From: Brenneria salicis ATCC 15712 = DSM 30166
Lineage (GTDB): Bacteria > Pseudomonadota > Gammaproteobacteria > Enterobacterales > Enterobacteriaceae
Direction: 5' to 3'
Assembly (NCBI RefSeq): GCF_003315515.1
Contig: NZ_QNRY01000016.1
Span: 1-64,000 of the forward strand
Length of the DNA stretch: 64,000 bases
Under the pieces are notes generated by a model that was given only the letters and a program-made list of their open reading frames with translations, did not search any database and was not told the DNA's origin. Positions 17,206 through 26,462 of the stretch are shown one piece after another. The position numbers were made by a program, and so were the translations under genes. Positions within the stretch are counted from its first letter, which is position 1, and each line of letters begins with the position of its first letter.

Positions 17206-18147
17206 ATGAAAATTAACTCTACATACGTACTGTCAGGGGCGTTGATTCTGGCAGGCATTGTCGCGCTACTGGTGCGCAGTCACTTATCGTCGCCGCCGCC
17301 CGCGCCGCAGGTTGAGATAACAGCGCCGCCGCAGGCCGCGGTTCTGGTGGCCGCCAAAGATCTCCATCCCGGCGATTTTCTGGACTCCCCCTCGCTGCGC
17401 TGGCAGGTCACCGAAGAGCCGGCATCGCGCACGTTTAATTTTATCCGTGGTAAAGATAGCCAGACGTTGCTGCTGGGCGCCACGCTGCGTGAAACGGTGA
17501 CCGCCGGAACGCCGCTGACCAGCAATGTGGTGGTCAAGCCCAATGAGCCGGGATTCGTCGCCGCCGTATTGCGTAAAGGGATGCGCGCTATCTCGATTCC
17601 AACCAACGCGGTGGCCAGCAATGCCGGTCTGGCGGCGGCGGGCGATCGCGTTGACATTATCCTCAGCCTGAAAAAAGACGAACAGCCGGAACGACAAGCC
17701 AGCGGTAGCCAAACCATCGCCTTACCTCTACTGGCATCGCAAACCATCGTGCGCGATTTACGCGTTCTGGCGCTGAATAATCAAACCGATACCGACGTGC
17801 GGCCACGACAGGATGTGGTGCAGGAAGATAGCGCCGAGACGGGGGCTTCCCGCCGCCTGCCTGCCGGCAACACCCGACCGCGCACAGTCAGTTACCAGAC
17901 GGTCACGGTCGAGGTCACGCCTCAACAGGCCGAAGTGCTGGCGGTGGCGAAAGAGGTTGGCATGTTGCATCTGGCTTTACGCAGTTCAACGCCGGACGAA
18001 CGGGACGATGGCCGCCAGGATGCGACGCCGCGGGTCACCACGCTAACGCAAAGCACCAGCATCTATAACGGCCTGTCTGGTAACGGCCATCAGGTTAAGG
18101 TTTTCCGGGGCGCACAGAAAGATGTCGTGATGTTCCCATCCCGCTAG
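17206..18147 (+). CDS. rcpC: Flp pilus assembly protein RcpC/CpaB
   Basis: A 313-residue periplasmic protein anchored by one N-terminal helix (VLSGALILAGIVALLV). A SAF/AFP-like domain begins at about residue 45 (AAVLVAAKDLHPGDFLDSPSLRW), and a second conserved block is MRAISIPTNAVASNAGLAAAGDRVDIIL. RcpC helps to assemble or gate the secretin RcpA, encoded next. Length is typical. It sits in the Tad operon with a 46-base gap after tadV. Confidence 0.9.
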   Translation: MKINSTYVLSGALILAGIVALLVRSHLSSPPPAPQVEITAPPQAAVLVAAKDLHPGDFLDSPSLRWQVTEEPASRTFNFIRGKDSQTLLLGATLRETVTAGTPLTSNVVVKPNEPGFVAAVLRKGMRAISIPTNAVASNAGLAAAGDRVDIILSLKKDEQPERQASGSQTIALPLLASQTIVRDLRVLALNNQTDTDVRPRQDVVQEDSAETGASRRLPAGNTRPRTVSYQTVTVEVTPQQAEVLAVAKEVGMLHLALRSSTPDERDDGRQDATPRVTTLTQSTSIYNGLSGNGHQVKVFRGAQKDVVMFPSR

Positions 18148-18221
18148 CAGCAACCTGACCGAAGGTGAATAACCGCAAGGTTGCTCATGAAAAAATGAAG
18201 CCCATGACGGAAATTAAGTAA

Positions 18222-19655
18222 ATGACGATCTTTTCCCTGTTTTTGAAATCGGACTTTTGGGATACGAGTAAGCGATGGCTTGCCGCCGGTTGTCTGACGA
18301 TGCTGCTGCCCGGCGCCGCGTTCGCTGCGGGAATGACTGAAGTCGCTGAAACCAACGTCGTGCACATGACGGTGCATCAGGGACGTTTATTGCAACTGGA
18401 TGCCTTACCCGACAGCGTATTGGTGGCTGATCCGGAAATCGCCAGTTTTGAACTGCCTTCTCCGGGCAACTTATTCATCTATGCCAGGAACGTAGGAACT
18501 ACCACGCTGTATGCCATGGACGAGAGCGGCAATGTCATCAATGCCATCCGCATCGTCGCCGAGCACGATCTGAAAGCGCTGAGTGAAAGGATGAAGCGGG
18601 AATTTCCCAATGCGGATATCCAACTGGAAGCGGGGATCCCCAGCGGGGTGATCGTGCGCGGCAGCGTCGATACGCCGCAAGATGCCAAACGGGTGATCGA
18701 CAGCGTACAGGCTTATATCGCTGCGTCTTCCTCCTCTTCCGCCGGCGCGGGTGGCGGGAGAGGCGGCGGTGGACAAGGTCTGCCCGGCAGCAGCGAGTCA
18801 TCCGGCAAAGTCGTCAATCAACTCAAAATCAAAACCCCGTCGCAAATTAATATCCGTGTCCGGGTGGTGGAAGTCTCCCGCAACCTGACGCACGAATTGG
18901 GCTTCAACTGGGAAGCGTCGCTGAACCGGGGCAGCGCCAACTTCGGTCTGGGAACCGGTACGGTCGGCGGCTTTTTTGATTCAAGCACCGGGGCGTTTAC
19001 CGGGGTTGAAGGCAGTAACTTTCTGGGCGTCAATGTCGGCGGCGGCGAGGGGTCGCTCAGCGGATTGTTGTCCGCCATGAACAAACAAGGCATGGCTTCC
19101 GTGCTGGCGGAACCGAACCTGACGGCCATGTCGGGCGAAACCGCCGCGTTTGCCGCCGGCGGTGAAGTGCCGGTGGTCATCATTACCAATAACAACGTCA
19201 ATATCGATTACAAATCCTACGGCGTGATCCTGCGCATGACGCCAACATTGCTCTCCGCCAACCGTATCAGTCTGCACATTGCGCCGGAAGTCAGTGAATT
19301 GACCTCGGTGGGCGCCGTTGAACTGGAAGGGGGGTCGACCATTCCGGCGCTGACGGTGCGCCGCGCCGATACCACCGTTGAACTGGCCAGCGGACAGAGC
19401 TTTGCGCTGGCCGGCATGTTACGCAGTTCCAACAGTCAGACCGTGACCGGGGTGCCGGGGCTGAGCAGTATTCCGGTGATTGGCCGCGCCTTTGAAAATG
19501 AATCAACCAGTCATGAGGAAACGGAATTGGTGATTATCGCCACCGCCTATGTGGTGGAGCCGGTGAATGCGGGCGATCTTCAGGTGCCGGGACAGGGCGT
19601 CAAAACATTGGACGCCGTGATGCCAAGTTATGGCGCGGTGGGTTATCTCTACTGA
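18222..19655 (+). CDS. rcpA: Outer-membrane secretin RcpA/CpaC
   Basis: A 477-residue secretin for the Flp pilus. A signal peptide (up to about AAFAAG) is followed by a pilus-associated BON-like N domain with the MTVHQGRLLQLDALPDSVLVADPEIASFEL motif, a Ser/Gly-rich linker (SSSSSAGAGGGRGGGG), and the secretin core from about residue 200 (PSQINIRVRVVEVSRN). The secretin C-terminal signature VPGLSSIPVIGRAF comes near the end. It forms the outer-membrane ring through which the pilus exits. Its neighbours rcpC and the CpaD-like lipoprotein are its assembly partners. Confidence 0.92.
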   Translation: MTIFSLFLKSDFWDTSKRWLAAGCLTMLLPGAAFAAGMTEVAETNVVHMTVHQGRLLQLDALPDSVLVADPEIASFELPSPGNLFIYARNVGTTTLYAMDESGNVINAIRIVAEHDLKALSERMKREFPNADIQLEAGIPSGVIVRGSVDTPQDAKRVIDSVQAYIAASSSSSAGAGGGRGGGGQGLPGSSESSGKVVNQLKIKTPSQINIRVRVVEVSRNLTHELGFNWEASLNRGSANFGLGTGTVGGFFDSSTGAFTGVEGSNFLGVNVGGGEGSLSGLLSAMNKQGMASVLAEPNLTAMSGETAAFAAGGEVPVVIITNNNVNIDYKSYGVILRMTPTLLSANRISLHIAPEVSELTSVGAVELEGGSTIPALTVRRADTTVELASGQSFALAGMLRSSNSQTVTGVPGLSSIPVIGRAFENESTSHEETELVIIATAYVVEPVNAGDLQVPGQGVKTLDAVMPSYGAVGYLY

Positions 19656-19670
19656 GCCTGATGATGAAGG

Positions 19671-20378
19671 ATGAACACAATGCATAAAAAGACGATTCGC
19701 GACGCCGGACGCGTCGCAAGGAAACCTTCAGGCAGGCCGATTTCTGGTCTGACGCTGTGCGCCTGCGCCTTTCTGCTGGCGGCCTGTGGCGATAACTCAG
19801 TGAACAGCCAACGCATGCAGCGTTATGCGCAACCGGCGCTGGAGCCGATTGACGTGCGTCCCTCCTCGCTGGCGGTCACGTTGCAAGTGGCGGCGGACGG
19901 GCGGGGTTTTACCCCGGAATCACTTAAGCGGCTTAATGTGATGCTGAAAGATCAAGGTCGGCTTGCCAACCAAACGCTGACGTTGATCCCCCGCACGGCG
20001 CGTGGCGAACAGATGGCGGGGCGGTTAGCTTTGGTGCTGAAAAATGCCGGGGCGGACGCGCAGAAAGTGAAACAGATGCGCATGGCGTCCGCCAGCGGTC
20101 AGTCCGGCGATCTGGAGGTAATTTCCCAAGCGCTGGCGGTAAAAACCGCCCGCTGTCAGGTGAACGATCCCGGTCTGTTGATGGTAAAGCCATTCGAAGG
20201 CATGGGCTACCTGGGCTGTGCGACCCAGAACAATCTGGCGATGATGGTCGCGCAGCCGCGTGATTTGATTCAGGCTAAAACCCTGGATGACGCAGACGGC
20301 GTGGCGGCGGTTAACAGCATCGAGCGTTATCAATCCGATGAGGTAAAAGAGCTCATCGATATTGACTTTGATGACTAA
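19671..20378 (+). CDS. CpaD-type pilus lipoprotein
   Basis: A 235-residue lipoprotein: an Arg/Lys-rich N-terminus, a hydrophobic stretch and a lipobox (FLLAACG, cysteine near residue 40). The rest fits the CpaD/RcpB family: a region of beta-alpha character with LTLIPRTARGEQMA, and near the C-terminus FEGMGYLGCATQNNLAMMVAQPRDLI, the most conserved block of CpaD. It probably acts as the pilotin or assembly factor of RcpA in the outer membrane. It lies between rcpA and tadZ with short gaps. Confidence 0.82.
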   Translation: MNTMHKKTIRDAGRVARKPSGRPISGLTLCACAFLLAACGDNSVNSQRMQRYAQPALEPIDVRPSSLAVTLQVAADGRGFTPESLKRLNVMLKDQGRLANQTLTLIPRTARGEQMAGRLALVLKNAGADAQKVKQMRMASASGQSGDLEVISQALAVKTARCQVNDPGLLMVKPFEGMGYLGCATQNNLAMMVAQPRDLIQAKTLDDADGVAAVNSIERYQSDEVKELIDIDFDD

Positions 20379-20392
20379 GGGAGCGGCATGCC

Positions 20393-21592
20393 ATGAGTGA
20401 AATGACCCTGGTTGACAACGAAGAACTGGCCGCGCCGCTGGTGGCGTTCGTCCACGCCGCGGAGGATATCGCCGATCTTGGCGATCAATTTACGCGCCTG
20501 AAACAGCCGGACGTGCCGGTGATGGCGGGCGGCGTGACCGCCGCGCGCAAGTGGTGTGAATTGAATGTCCCGCCGCGCATTCTGCTGGTGGATTTGCAAG
20601 GCGCGCACTGGCCGTTACCTGAACTGGAAACCTTGCTCAGCATCTGCGGCCCGACCACGCAGGTGATCGCCACGGGCAAAGAACAGGATGTGGCGCTGTA
20701 TCGCGCGCTGTTGCAGCTTGGGGTGGTGGACTACCTGCTGAAACCGTTCACGCTGGATCTGCTGGCCGCGACGCTGGCGAAATGCGCGGGCCAGCAAGCC
20801 GGGCCGGAGTATGCCCGCATGGGGCGCACTATCGCGGTAGTCAGCGCCAGCGGCGGTTGCGGCGGTAGTACGGTGGCGATGGGGTTGAGCCGGTTGTTGT
20901 CCGGCGAACGTCACTTACCGGTGGCGCTGGTGGATTTTGACCGTCGTAATGGTGATCAACTGTTGTTGCAGGGACAAAGCGCCGATGCCGGACTGACCGC
21001 CGTGCTGGAAACGCAGGAACTGGACACCCGGCTATTACAACGCGCCATGCTGCGCATTGATCCCCGTCTGCATCTGCTGGCGCAGCAACCCGAACTGGGC
21101 GAATTGAACCCGGTGGAGGTGGACAACGTACTGAATCTCGGCGGCGCGCTGTGCCGCATGTTTAATCAGGTTATCTGGGATCTCCCCAGCAGTTATCCGC
21201 CAGGGGCGCTGGATGTGCTGACCTATGCGGATCTGCGCATCATCGTCAGCGAACTGACGCTACAGGACGCACGTAATATTCGTCGCGTACTGCATGAAAT
21301 CGGCGATGAAAGCGAAGGGCAGTGCCTGTTGCTGGTGCATAACCAGAGCCGTTTCGCCGGCACGACCCCGCTGAGCCGTGAGCAGTTCGAGCAGTTTGTC
21401 GGCCGCAAAATCGATGTATCGCTGCCGCATGCCGGTCATGCGCTGGCGCAAAGCCTGACGCTGGGCGCGTTGAATCTGGCGGCGGCGCCCGCATTCCGGC
21501 AGGCATTGCGCCAACTGGTCGATCTGGCCTGCGGGGTGCGTACTCGGCCAGTGGAAAAACGCTGGTTTTCCCGTTGGTTGAAACGGGCATGA
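20393..21592 (+). CDS. tadZ: TadZ/CpaE pilus localisation ATPase-like protein
   Basis: A 399-residue protein with an N-terminal receiver-like domain (about 10-125: PPRILLVDLQGAHWPLPELETLL) and a C-terminal MinD/ParA-like domain. Its Walker A is deviant: SASGGCGGSTVAMG has no lysine where a functional P-loop does. This is known for TadZ proteins, which place the pilus machine at the pole. The GSTVAMGLSRLL continuation and a VDFDRRNGDQL Walker-like segment confirm the fold. It lies between the CpaD-like gene and tadA, the normal order. Confidence 0.88.
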   Translation: MSEMTLVDNEELAAPLVAFVHAAEDIADLGDQFTRLKQPDVPVMAGGVTAARKWCELNVPPRILLVDLQGAHWPLPELETLLSICGPTTQVIATGKEQDVALYRALLQLGVVDYLLKPFTLDLLAATLAKCAGQQAGPEYARMGRTIAVVSASGGCGGSTVAMGLSRLLSGERHLPVALVDFDRRNGDQLLLQGQSADAGLTAVLETQELDTRLLQRAMLRIDPRLHLLAQQPELGELNPVEVDNVLNLGGALCRMFNQVIWDLPSSYPPGALDVLTYADLRIIVSELTLQDARNIRRVLHEIGDESEGQCLLLVHNQSRFAGTTPLSREQFEQFVGRKIDVSLPHAGHALAQSLTLGALNLAAAPAFRQALRQLVDLACGVRTRPVEKRWFSRWLKRA

Positions 21593-21635
21593 ACATCACC
21601 CGCATCACCCCGTCGCGACAAAGGGTTAACCGACT

Positions 21636-23033
21636 ATGTTGATTCGTAAAAATAACCAGCAAAAAGGTGAGGCGCACAAAAATACGCCTCAGCCGACGGC
21701 AGCCAACGTGACCGAACTGAAGACGCGTCCGGCGGTGGAGAATCGTGCGCAGCCGACAGCAAATAATCCGGCGGCGTCAACCCCCGCCACCCGGCAGACG
21801 GACAACCGCAGCAGCCAGCGCCGTCTGATCCGCGCCCAGCTTTACGATCAGATCGATGCGGGCAAAGCGTCCATGATGACGCGCGACAAGCTGCTGGTGC
21901 AGATCGAAACCGTGATCCGCCGTATCTGCGATGAACAGCGTTTGCAGCTTTCCCGTCAGGAAGAGGAAGTGATTGCGGCGGAAATGCTGGATGAGATGAC
22001 CGGTATCGGCCCCATCCAACCGTTGCTGGCCGACGACACGGTCAACGACATTCTGGTGAACGGCGCGAATCAGGTCTTTGTTGAACGTTTCGGCAAGCTG
22101 GAACTCTCGCCGATCACCTTTATTGATGAAGAACATGTGTTCAACACCGCGCAGCGTATCGCGGCGGCGGTGGGGCGGCGCATCGATGAAGCCAGCCCGA
22201 TGGTGGACGCCCGTCTGCCGGACGGCAGCCGCGTGAATGTGATTACCTATCCGCTGGCGATCGACGGCACCACCATCTCTATTCGTAAATTCATGCGCCG
22301 TAATCTGTCGCTGGAAGCGTTGGCGGAAAGCCGCTGTATGTCCCACGCCATGGCCGATGTGCTGAACAAGGCGATGCAGGCGAAGATTAACGTGATTGTC
22401 TCCGGCGGAACCGGCGCGGGTAAAACCACGCTGCTGAATGCGTTATCGCAAAAGATCGGCAGCGATGAACGTATCATCACCATTGAAGACGCCGCCGAAC
22501 TGCAATTACAGCAGGAGCATGTGATCAGACTGGAAACGCGTCCCACCAGCGCCGAAGGCACTGGCCGGGTCGATCAGCGTGATTTGATGCGCAACGCCCT
22601 GCGTATGCGGCCTGACCGCATCATCCTCGGCGAAGTGCGCGGCGGCGAAAGTTTCGACATGTTGCAGGCGATGAATACCGGCCATGACGGTTCGTTGTGT
22701 ACCGTTCACGCCAATACCTCGCGGGATTCGATACAGCGTCTGGAAAACATGGTGATGATGGCCAACATGCAATTGCCGCTGATGGCGATCCGCCGTCAGA
22801 TCGCCAGCGCCGTGCATCTGATCGTACAGATAGAACGCATGCGCGACGGCGTGCGTCGCGTGGTATCGATCACCGAAGTCTGCGGCATGGAGAATGAAGT
22901 GATCCAGCTACAGGATCTGTTCACTTTCCAGATCACCGGCAAAGACGCGCAGGGCAAACTGACCGGCGAATACCTACAGCACATTCAGCGCCCGCAGTTC
23001 TACAGCGATAAAGCGCATTTGTTTGATGCGTGA
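21636..23033 (+). CDS. tadA: TadA/CpaF secretion ATPase
   Basis: The 465-residue hexameric motor of the Flp pilus, of the VirB11/GspE superfamily. A variable proline-rich N-terminus (1-60) is followed by the N-terminal domain (about 75-200: [25 protein letters not shown]). Then come Walker A ([17 protein letters not shown]), the Asp box ([10 protein letters not shown]), Walker B ([15 protein letters not shown]) and the His box ([21 protein letters not shown]). All motifs are intact. It powers pilus extension, and possibly retraction, with TadB and TadC. Cytoplasmic. Confidence 0.95.
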   Translation: MLIRKNNQQKGEAHKNTPQPTAANVTELKTRPAVENRAQPTANNPAASTPATRQTDNRSSQRRLIRAQLYDQIDAGKASMMTRDKLLVQIETVIRRICDEQRLQLSRQEEEVIAAEMLDEMTGIGPIQPLLADDTVNDILVNGANQVFVERFGKLELSPITFIDEEHVFNTAQRIAAAVGRRIDEASPMVDARLPDGSRVNVITYPLAIDGTTISIRKFMRRNLSLEALAESRCMSHAMADVLNKAMQAKINVIVSGGTGAGKTTLLNALSQKIGSDERIITIEDAAELQLQQEHVIRLETRPTSAEGTGRVDQRDLMRNALRMRPDRIILGEVRGGESFDMLQAMNTGHDGSLCTVHANTSRDSIQRLENMVMMANMQLPLMAIRRQIASAVHLIVQIERMRDGVRRVVSITEVCGMENEVIQLQDLFTFQITGKDAQGKLTGEYLQHIQRPQFYSDKAHLFDA

Positions 23034-23054
23034 CGACCCGCGGAGGAGACGCCG

Positions 23055-24035
23055 ATGACCGCTTTACACCTGAATCTGATCACGCTGTGGGTATTTTGCG
23101 GCGTACTGCTGTTGTGCTTTGCCGTTTATCGCTGGCAGAAGGCGCGTCAGCGTCTCGCCCAGCGTGAACAACGCTGGCGGCAGGTTTTAGCGCAGGTGGA
23201 GCCGCCGCCGACGCAGCCGGTTTCCGACTCTATTCTGCGTGATGAGATAAAAACGCCGTTGAAGAACGTGCCCCTGCTGGGGCGCTGGCTGGCGGGAGTC
23301 TGGTCGCAACTGGCGTTCATCGGCTGGAAAAAGAACCTGCGTCAGCGAATGTTGATTCTGGCGGCGCTGAGTCTGACGCTGGGGATGGTCATGGGGCAAC
23401 GCACGTTGCTGCCGTTGACGTTGGGGCTGGTTTTCTCTGCACTGTTGTTTATCGCTATTGGCGCGGTGCTGTTTCGTTCCGCGTTGCAAAAGCACCTGAA
23501 AGCCCTGCGCGAAAGCCTGCCGGAAGCGATTGACGCCATTACCCGTAGTTGTCGGGCGGGGGTGCCAGTGGCCAATACCTTTGCGATGGTGGCGGAGCAT
23601 TTGACCGGTCCGCTGGCCAATGAATTCAACACCATCGATCACTGGCTGAAGCTGGGCATTCCGTTGCGTCAGGTAATTCAGGCATCGGCGCTCAGGGTGC
23701 CGATGGCGGAATATCGCTTCTTCGTGGTGATCCTGATCATCAACCAGGAAGCCGGCGGGCGTCTGGGTGAAACGCTGGAGCGGCTTTCCGCCACGTTGCG
23801 CGCCCGCCGCGAGCTTCAGCTTAAAGTACAGTCGAAAACCTCGGAAGCGCGCGCCTCCGCCAAAATCGTGGCGGCGTTGTTCCCCTGCTGTCTGGCCTAT
23901 CTGTATCTGCGCTCTCCCGCTGATTTCAATTTTCTGTTTTCCGACCCGGTGGGAACAACGGTGCTGATTTACGCCCTGTGCAGCGTTGCGCTTGGAATGC
24001 TGGTGACGCATTTCATGGTCAGACGGATAAGCTGA
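23055..24035 (+). CDS. tadB: TadB inner-membrane platform protein
   Basis: A 326-residue GspF-type inner-membrane protein. An N-terminal membrane helix is followed by a pair around residues 100-145 (LILAALSLTLGMVMG and LLFIAIGAVLF) and two near the C-terminus (LFPCCLAYLYL and LIYALCSVALGMLV). The cytoplasmic GspF helical domain (about 150-270) contains LRESLPEAIDAITRSCRAGVPVANTFAMV and NQEAGGRLGETLERLSATLRARRELQ. With TadC it forms the platform on which TadA acts. The gap to tadA is about 20 bases. Confidence 0.92.
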   Translation: MTALHLNLITLWVFCGVLLLCFAVYRWQKARQRLAQREQRWRQVLAQVEPPPTQPVSDSILRDEIKTPLKNVPLLGRWLAGVWSQLAFIGWKKNLRQRMLILAALSLTLGMVMGQRTLLPLTLGLVFSALLFIAIGAVLFRSALQKHLKALRESLPEAIDAITRSCRAGVPVANTFAMVAEHLTGPLANEFNTIDHWLKLGIPLRQVIQASALRVPMAEYRFFVVILIINQEAGGRLGETLERLSATLRARRELQLKVQSKTSEARASAKIVAALFPCCLAYLYLRSPADFNFLFSDPVGTTVLIYALCSVALGMLVTHFMVRRIS

Positions 24036-24054
24036 GGACAAGGGAGAAGCCGAG

Positions 24055-25014
24055 ATGACGATATTCAACGACCCCCTGTTGCTGATAGCGCTGGGCTTGA
24101 TTGGCGCGGGGCTGGCGATCGCGCGTTGCAATAATAGCCGGCGGCAGGCCAGGCAGTTGGCCGAGCGAATGCAGGCGCATTTGCCCGCCGCCCCTGTAGG
24201 GACGGCCTCGCAGGATAGTATCCTGCGAGGCCAGGGAACAACAATAACCCCCTGGCTGGAAAAAATTCTTTTACCGATAGCGCAACAGGGCTATCGCCTG
24301 TCTGGATCCGAACGGGATCGTCTTAATTTCCGCCGACTGCTCGATCTGGCCGGATTCCGCCGTAATGAAGCGGTGGGTTGGCTGGTGATGGGCAAATTTT
24401 TCATCGGTTTGTTATGCGCGCTGACGCTGGTCTGGGGCGGGTTGCCGCCTGCCGACCGCCTGGGGCTGTCGGGGATCGCCGCCGGGCTGATTGGCTTTTT
24501 TGTCGGCGCCATGTTGCCGGAAGGGTGGCTGAAATGGCGCGCCGCCAGCCGGGGCGAAAAGCTGGCGCGAGCCGTGCCGGATGCGCTGGATTTGATGGTG
24601 GTCTGCGCCGAAGCCGGGTTATCCATTGGCCGGGTGTTGCAAGTGGTGGCGAAAGAACTGGGCTTGTCGTCGCCGGAAATGGCGGACGAGTTGCATTACA
24701 CCGCCGCCGAGTTGCAGATCCTCTCCGATCGCACGCTGGCGATGATACATCTGGCGGAAAGAACCCGTGTCGCGGAAATAGAGAGTATGGTCGCCACATT
24801 AATTCAGGCGGAACGTTACGGCACGCCGCTGTCGCAGGCATTACGCACCATCGCCGATGAAAGTCGTAAAACGTTGATCCTGGGTCTGGAAGAGAAAGCG
24901 GGCAAACTGCCGGCCCAGCTTAGCGTCCCGTTGATGGCGCTGATCCTGCCGCCGATTGTCGCGATTATGGCCTCGCCAGCGTTGGTGCGGGTGATTCGGT
25001 TACTGACGCAGTAG
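24055..25014 (+). CDS. tadC: TadC inner-membrane platform protein
   Basis: A 319-residue second GspF-type platform protein: an N-terminal helix, two central helices (FFIGLLCALTLVWG and GIAAGLIGFFVGAML), the cytoplasmic domain (VPDALDLMVVCAEAGLSIGRVLQVVAKELG), and a C-terminal helix (LMALILPPIVAIMASPALV). The N-terminal cytoplasmic linker is encoded by a striking 29-base hairpin (24204-24232) that covers the segment TASQDSILRGQ. Protein features are otherwise normal for TadC. A REP-like hairpin lies between it and tadD. Confidence 0.92.
   Translation: MTIFNDPLLLIALGLIGAGLAIARCNNSRRQARQLAERMQAHLPAAPVGTASQDSILRGQGTTITPWLEKILLPIAQQGYRLSGSERDRLNFRRLLDLAGFRRNEAVGWLVMGKFFIGLLCALTLVWGGLPPADRLGLSGIAAGLIGFFVGAMLPEGWLKWRAASRGEKLARAVPDALDLMVVCAEAGLSIGRVLQVVAKELGLSSPEMADELHYTAAELQILSDRTLAMIHLAERTRVAEIESMVATLIQAERYGTPLSQALRTIADESRKTLILGLEEKAGKLPAQLSVPLMALILPPIVAIMASPALVRVIRLLTQ
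24204..24232 (+). repeat. Perfect 14-bp-arm inverted repeat inside tadC
   Basis: GGCCTCGCAGGATA and its exact complement TATCCTGCGAGGCC are separated by one base. The element lies in frame within codons of about 50-60 of tadC and does not disturb the reading frame. Such a perfect long stem inside a coding sequence is unusual. Confidence 0.8.
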
Positions 25015-25024
25015 CTGCAGCGGA

Positions 25025-25054
25025 ATTCGTCACCCCCGCGCAGGCGGGGATCTT
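25025..25054. repeat. REP-like GC hairpin between tadC and tadD
   Basis: TTCGTCACCCCCGCGCAGG continues into CGGGGATCTT. CCCCGC pairs with GCGGGG around a four-base loop. The pattern resembles dispersed intergenic palindromes in proteobacterial genomes. I see only one copy here. Confidence 0.4.
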
Positions 25055-25089
25055 ACAGCAGAAAAAGAAAGTATCGAGGGAATGCGAAC

Positions 25090-25956
25090 ATGGTTGGTCG
25101 GGTGAAAAAAAGGGCAATCGGCGCTCGGAGCAGCGGACGTCTGTTGCTGATACTGTTGTTGGGTACGCTGCTGGCGGGTTGCGGCAGTAGTTCAATGACG
25201 ATTAAAGGCACCAAGGACGAAGGGTTGCGGCTGGCCCGTTTGCTGCGCGATCAGGGCAGGCTGGAAGCGGCGACGGAAGTCTATGCCCGTATTGATAGCC
25301 GCGGCGAGCTTAAAGGCGCCGAACTGCTGGAATATGCCAGCGTCGCGTCGTCGGTGCGTTCGCCGCAGCAAACGCTGGAATTGTATGGCCGCGCGCGACA
25401 CGCGCTGGGCGGCGATACCAACAAACTGCAACCGCAGGAAGCGCTGGCGATTTGTTTAGGCATGGGACGCGCGCAGTTGGCGATGGGGCGTCATGCGATG
25501 GCGCGCCAGGATTTCGCCTGCGCCCTGCAAGCGCAGCCGGATAGCGCGGGCGCGCTCAACGGCATGGGTGTGGTGATGGAGGCGGCGGGCCAGCACAGCG
25601 CAGCGCGTCAATTGTTCGAAAACGCGCTGCGGGTGAACCCGGCGGATATGGCGGCCATCAGCAATCTGGCGCTTTCCTGGTTGGCGAGCGGCGAGGCGGA
25701 TAAAGCCATTAGCCTGCTGAGAACGGTGGATAGCGCCAATCCCAACGGCAAACTGAATCTGGCGCTGGCTTATCTCTATAACGATCGTCAGGAAGAGGCG
25801 CGCGGCGCGTTGGCGACCATTGCTCAGCCGCAGCGCATCGATGCGCTAATGGATGCGTTGAACCAGCGTGTCGCGCAGATGCGGCAGGAGAAAGACCGTG
25901 GCGAAACGCTGCTGTTGTCCAGCCGTCAACGTTTGCAGCTTAGCAACCCAGAGTAA
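25090..25956 (+). CDS. tadD: TadD TPR lipoprotein
   Basis: A 288-residue lipoprotein: a basic start, a hydrophobic stretch and the lipobox LLAGCG (cysteine near residue 33). The rest is mostly TPR-like helical repeats, for example the units around AGALNGMGVVMEAAGQHSAARQLFENALRVNP and ADMAAISNLALSWLASGEADKAISLL. TadD is needed for pilus assembly and probably acts at the outer membrane, helping secretin or pilin factors. It overlaps tadE by one base (TAATG), so the two are coupled. Confidence 0.9.
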   Translation: MVGRVKKRAIGARSSGRLLLILLLGTLLAGCGSSSMTIKGTKDEGLRLARLLRDQGRLEAATEVYARIDSRGELKGAELLEYASVASSVRSPQQTLELYGRARHALGGDTNKLQPQEALAICLGMGRAQLAMGRHAMARQDFACALQAQPDSAGALNGMGVVMEAAGQHSAARQLFENALRVNPADMAAISNLALSWLASGEADKAISLLRTVDSANPNGKLNLALAYLYNDRQEEARGALATIAQPQRIDALMDALNQRVAQMRQEKDRGETLLLSSRQRLQLSNPE

Positions 25957-26462
25957 TGAAGATGCGTTGGCGCAACAATCGGGATTGGTGTGATACGCAC
26001 GGCGTGATCGCCGTGGAAGTGGCGTTTTTGGTGCCGGTAGTGTTGGTCGGCGTGATGATGCTGTTCGAACTGGCGCGTATCGGTCTGGTGATTGCGGTAG
26101 GCAGTGCGGCGCTCGATAAGGCGGTGCAGAGTTTTCGTCTCGACGATCTCAACACCGACAGCGCCGCGCTAATGAGTACGGATCTGAAGGAACGGATGAT
26201 CAGCGCGTCTTATGGCTATCTACAACAGCAGGATTTAACCGTCAGCGTCTTGCAATTCGACAACCTGAGTCAGCTTGGCGGGCTGGAAATCGTTTCTGAC
26301 GAGGAAGAGGGCGCCGTCTCGAATACCTTGCCCGTCTGGTCGGTCACGGTGCAGATACAAAAGGCGTTCCTGACGCCGCTGCCGGAAGTGCTGACGCTGG
26401 GCGACACCTTTCGCTATCAGTACAAACATGTCTTCGGCACGGAGTTACGCAGTGAAGAATAA
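25956..26462 (+). CDS. tadE: TadE pseudopilin
   Basis: A 168-residue pseudopilin. The TadE-type N-terminus DTHGVIAVEVAFLVPVVLVGVMMLFELARIGLV has the Glu of prepilin-like processing sites and a long hydrophobic helix. The remainder is a small periplasmic domain. It is processed by TadV and acts in pilus initiation together with TadF. The start ATG overlaps the tadD stop (an alternative ATG lies two codons later). tadF starts inside its end. Confidence 0.88.
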   Translation: MKMRWRNNRDWCDTHGVIAVEVAFLVPVVLVGVMMLFELARIGLVIAVGSAALDKAVQSFRLDDLNTDSAALMSTDLKERMISASYGYLQQQDLTVSVLQFDNLSQLGGLEIVSDEEEGAVSNTLPVWSVTVQIQKAFLTPLPEVLTLGDTFRYQYKHVFGTELRSEE

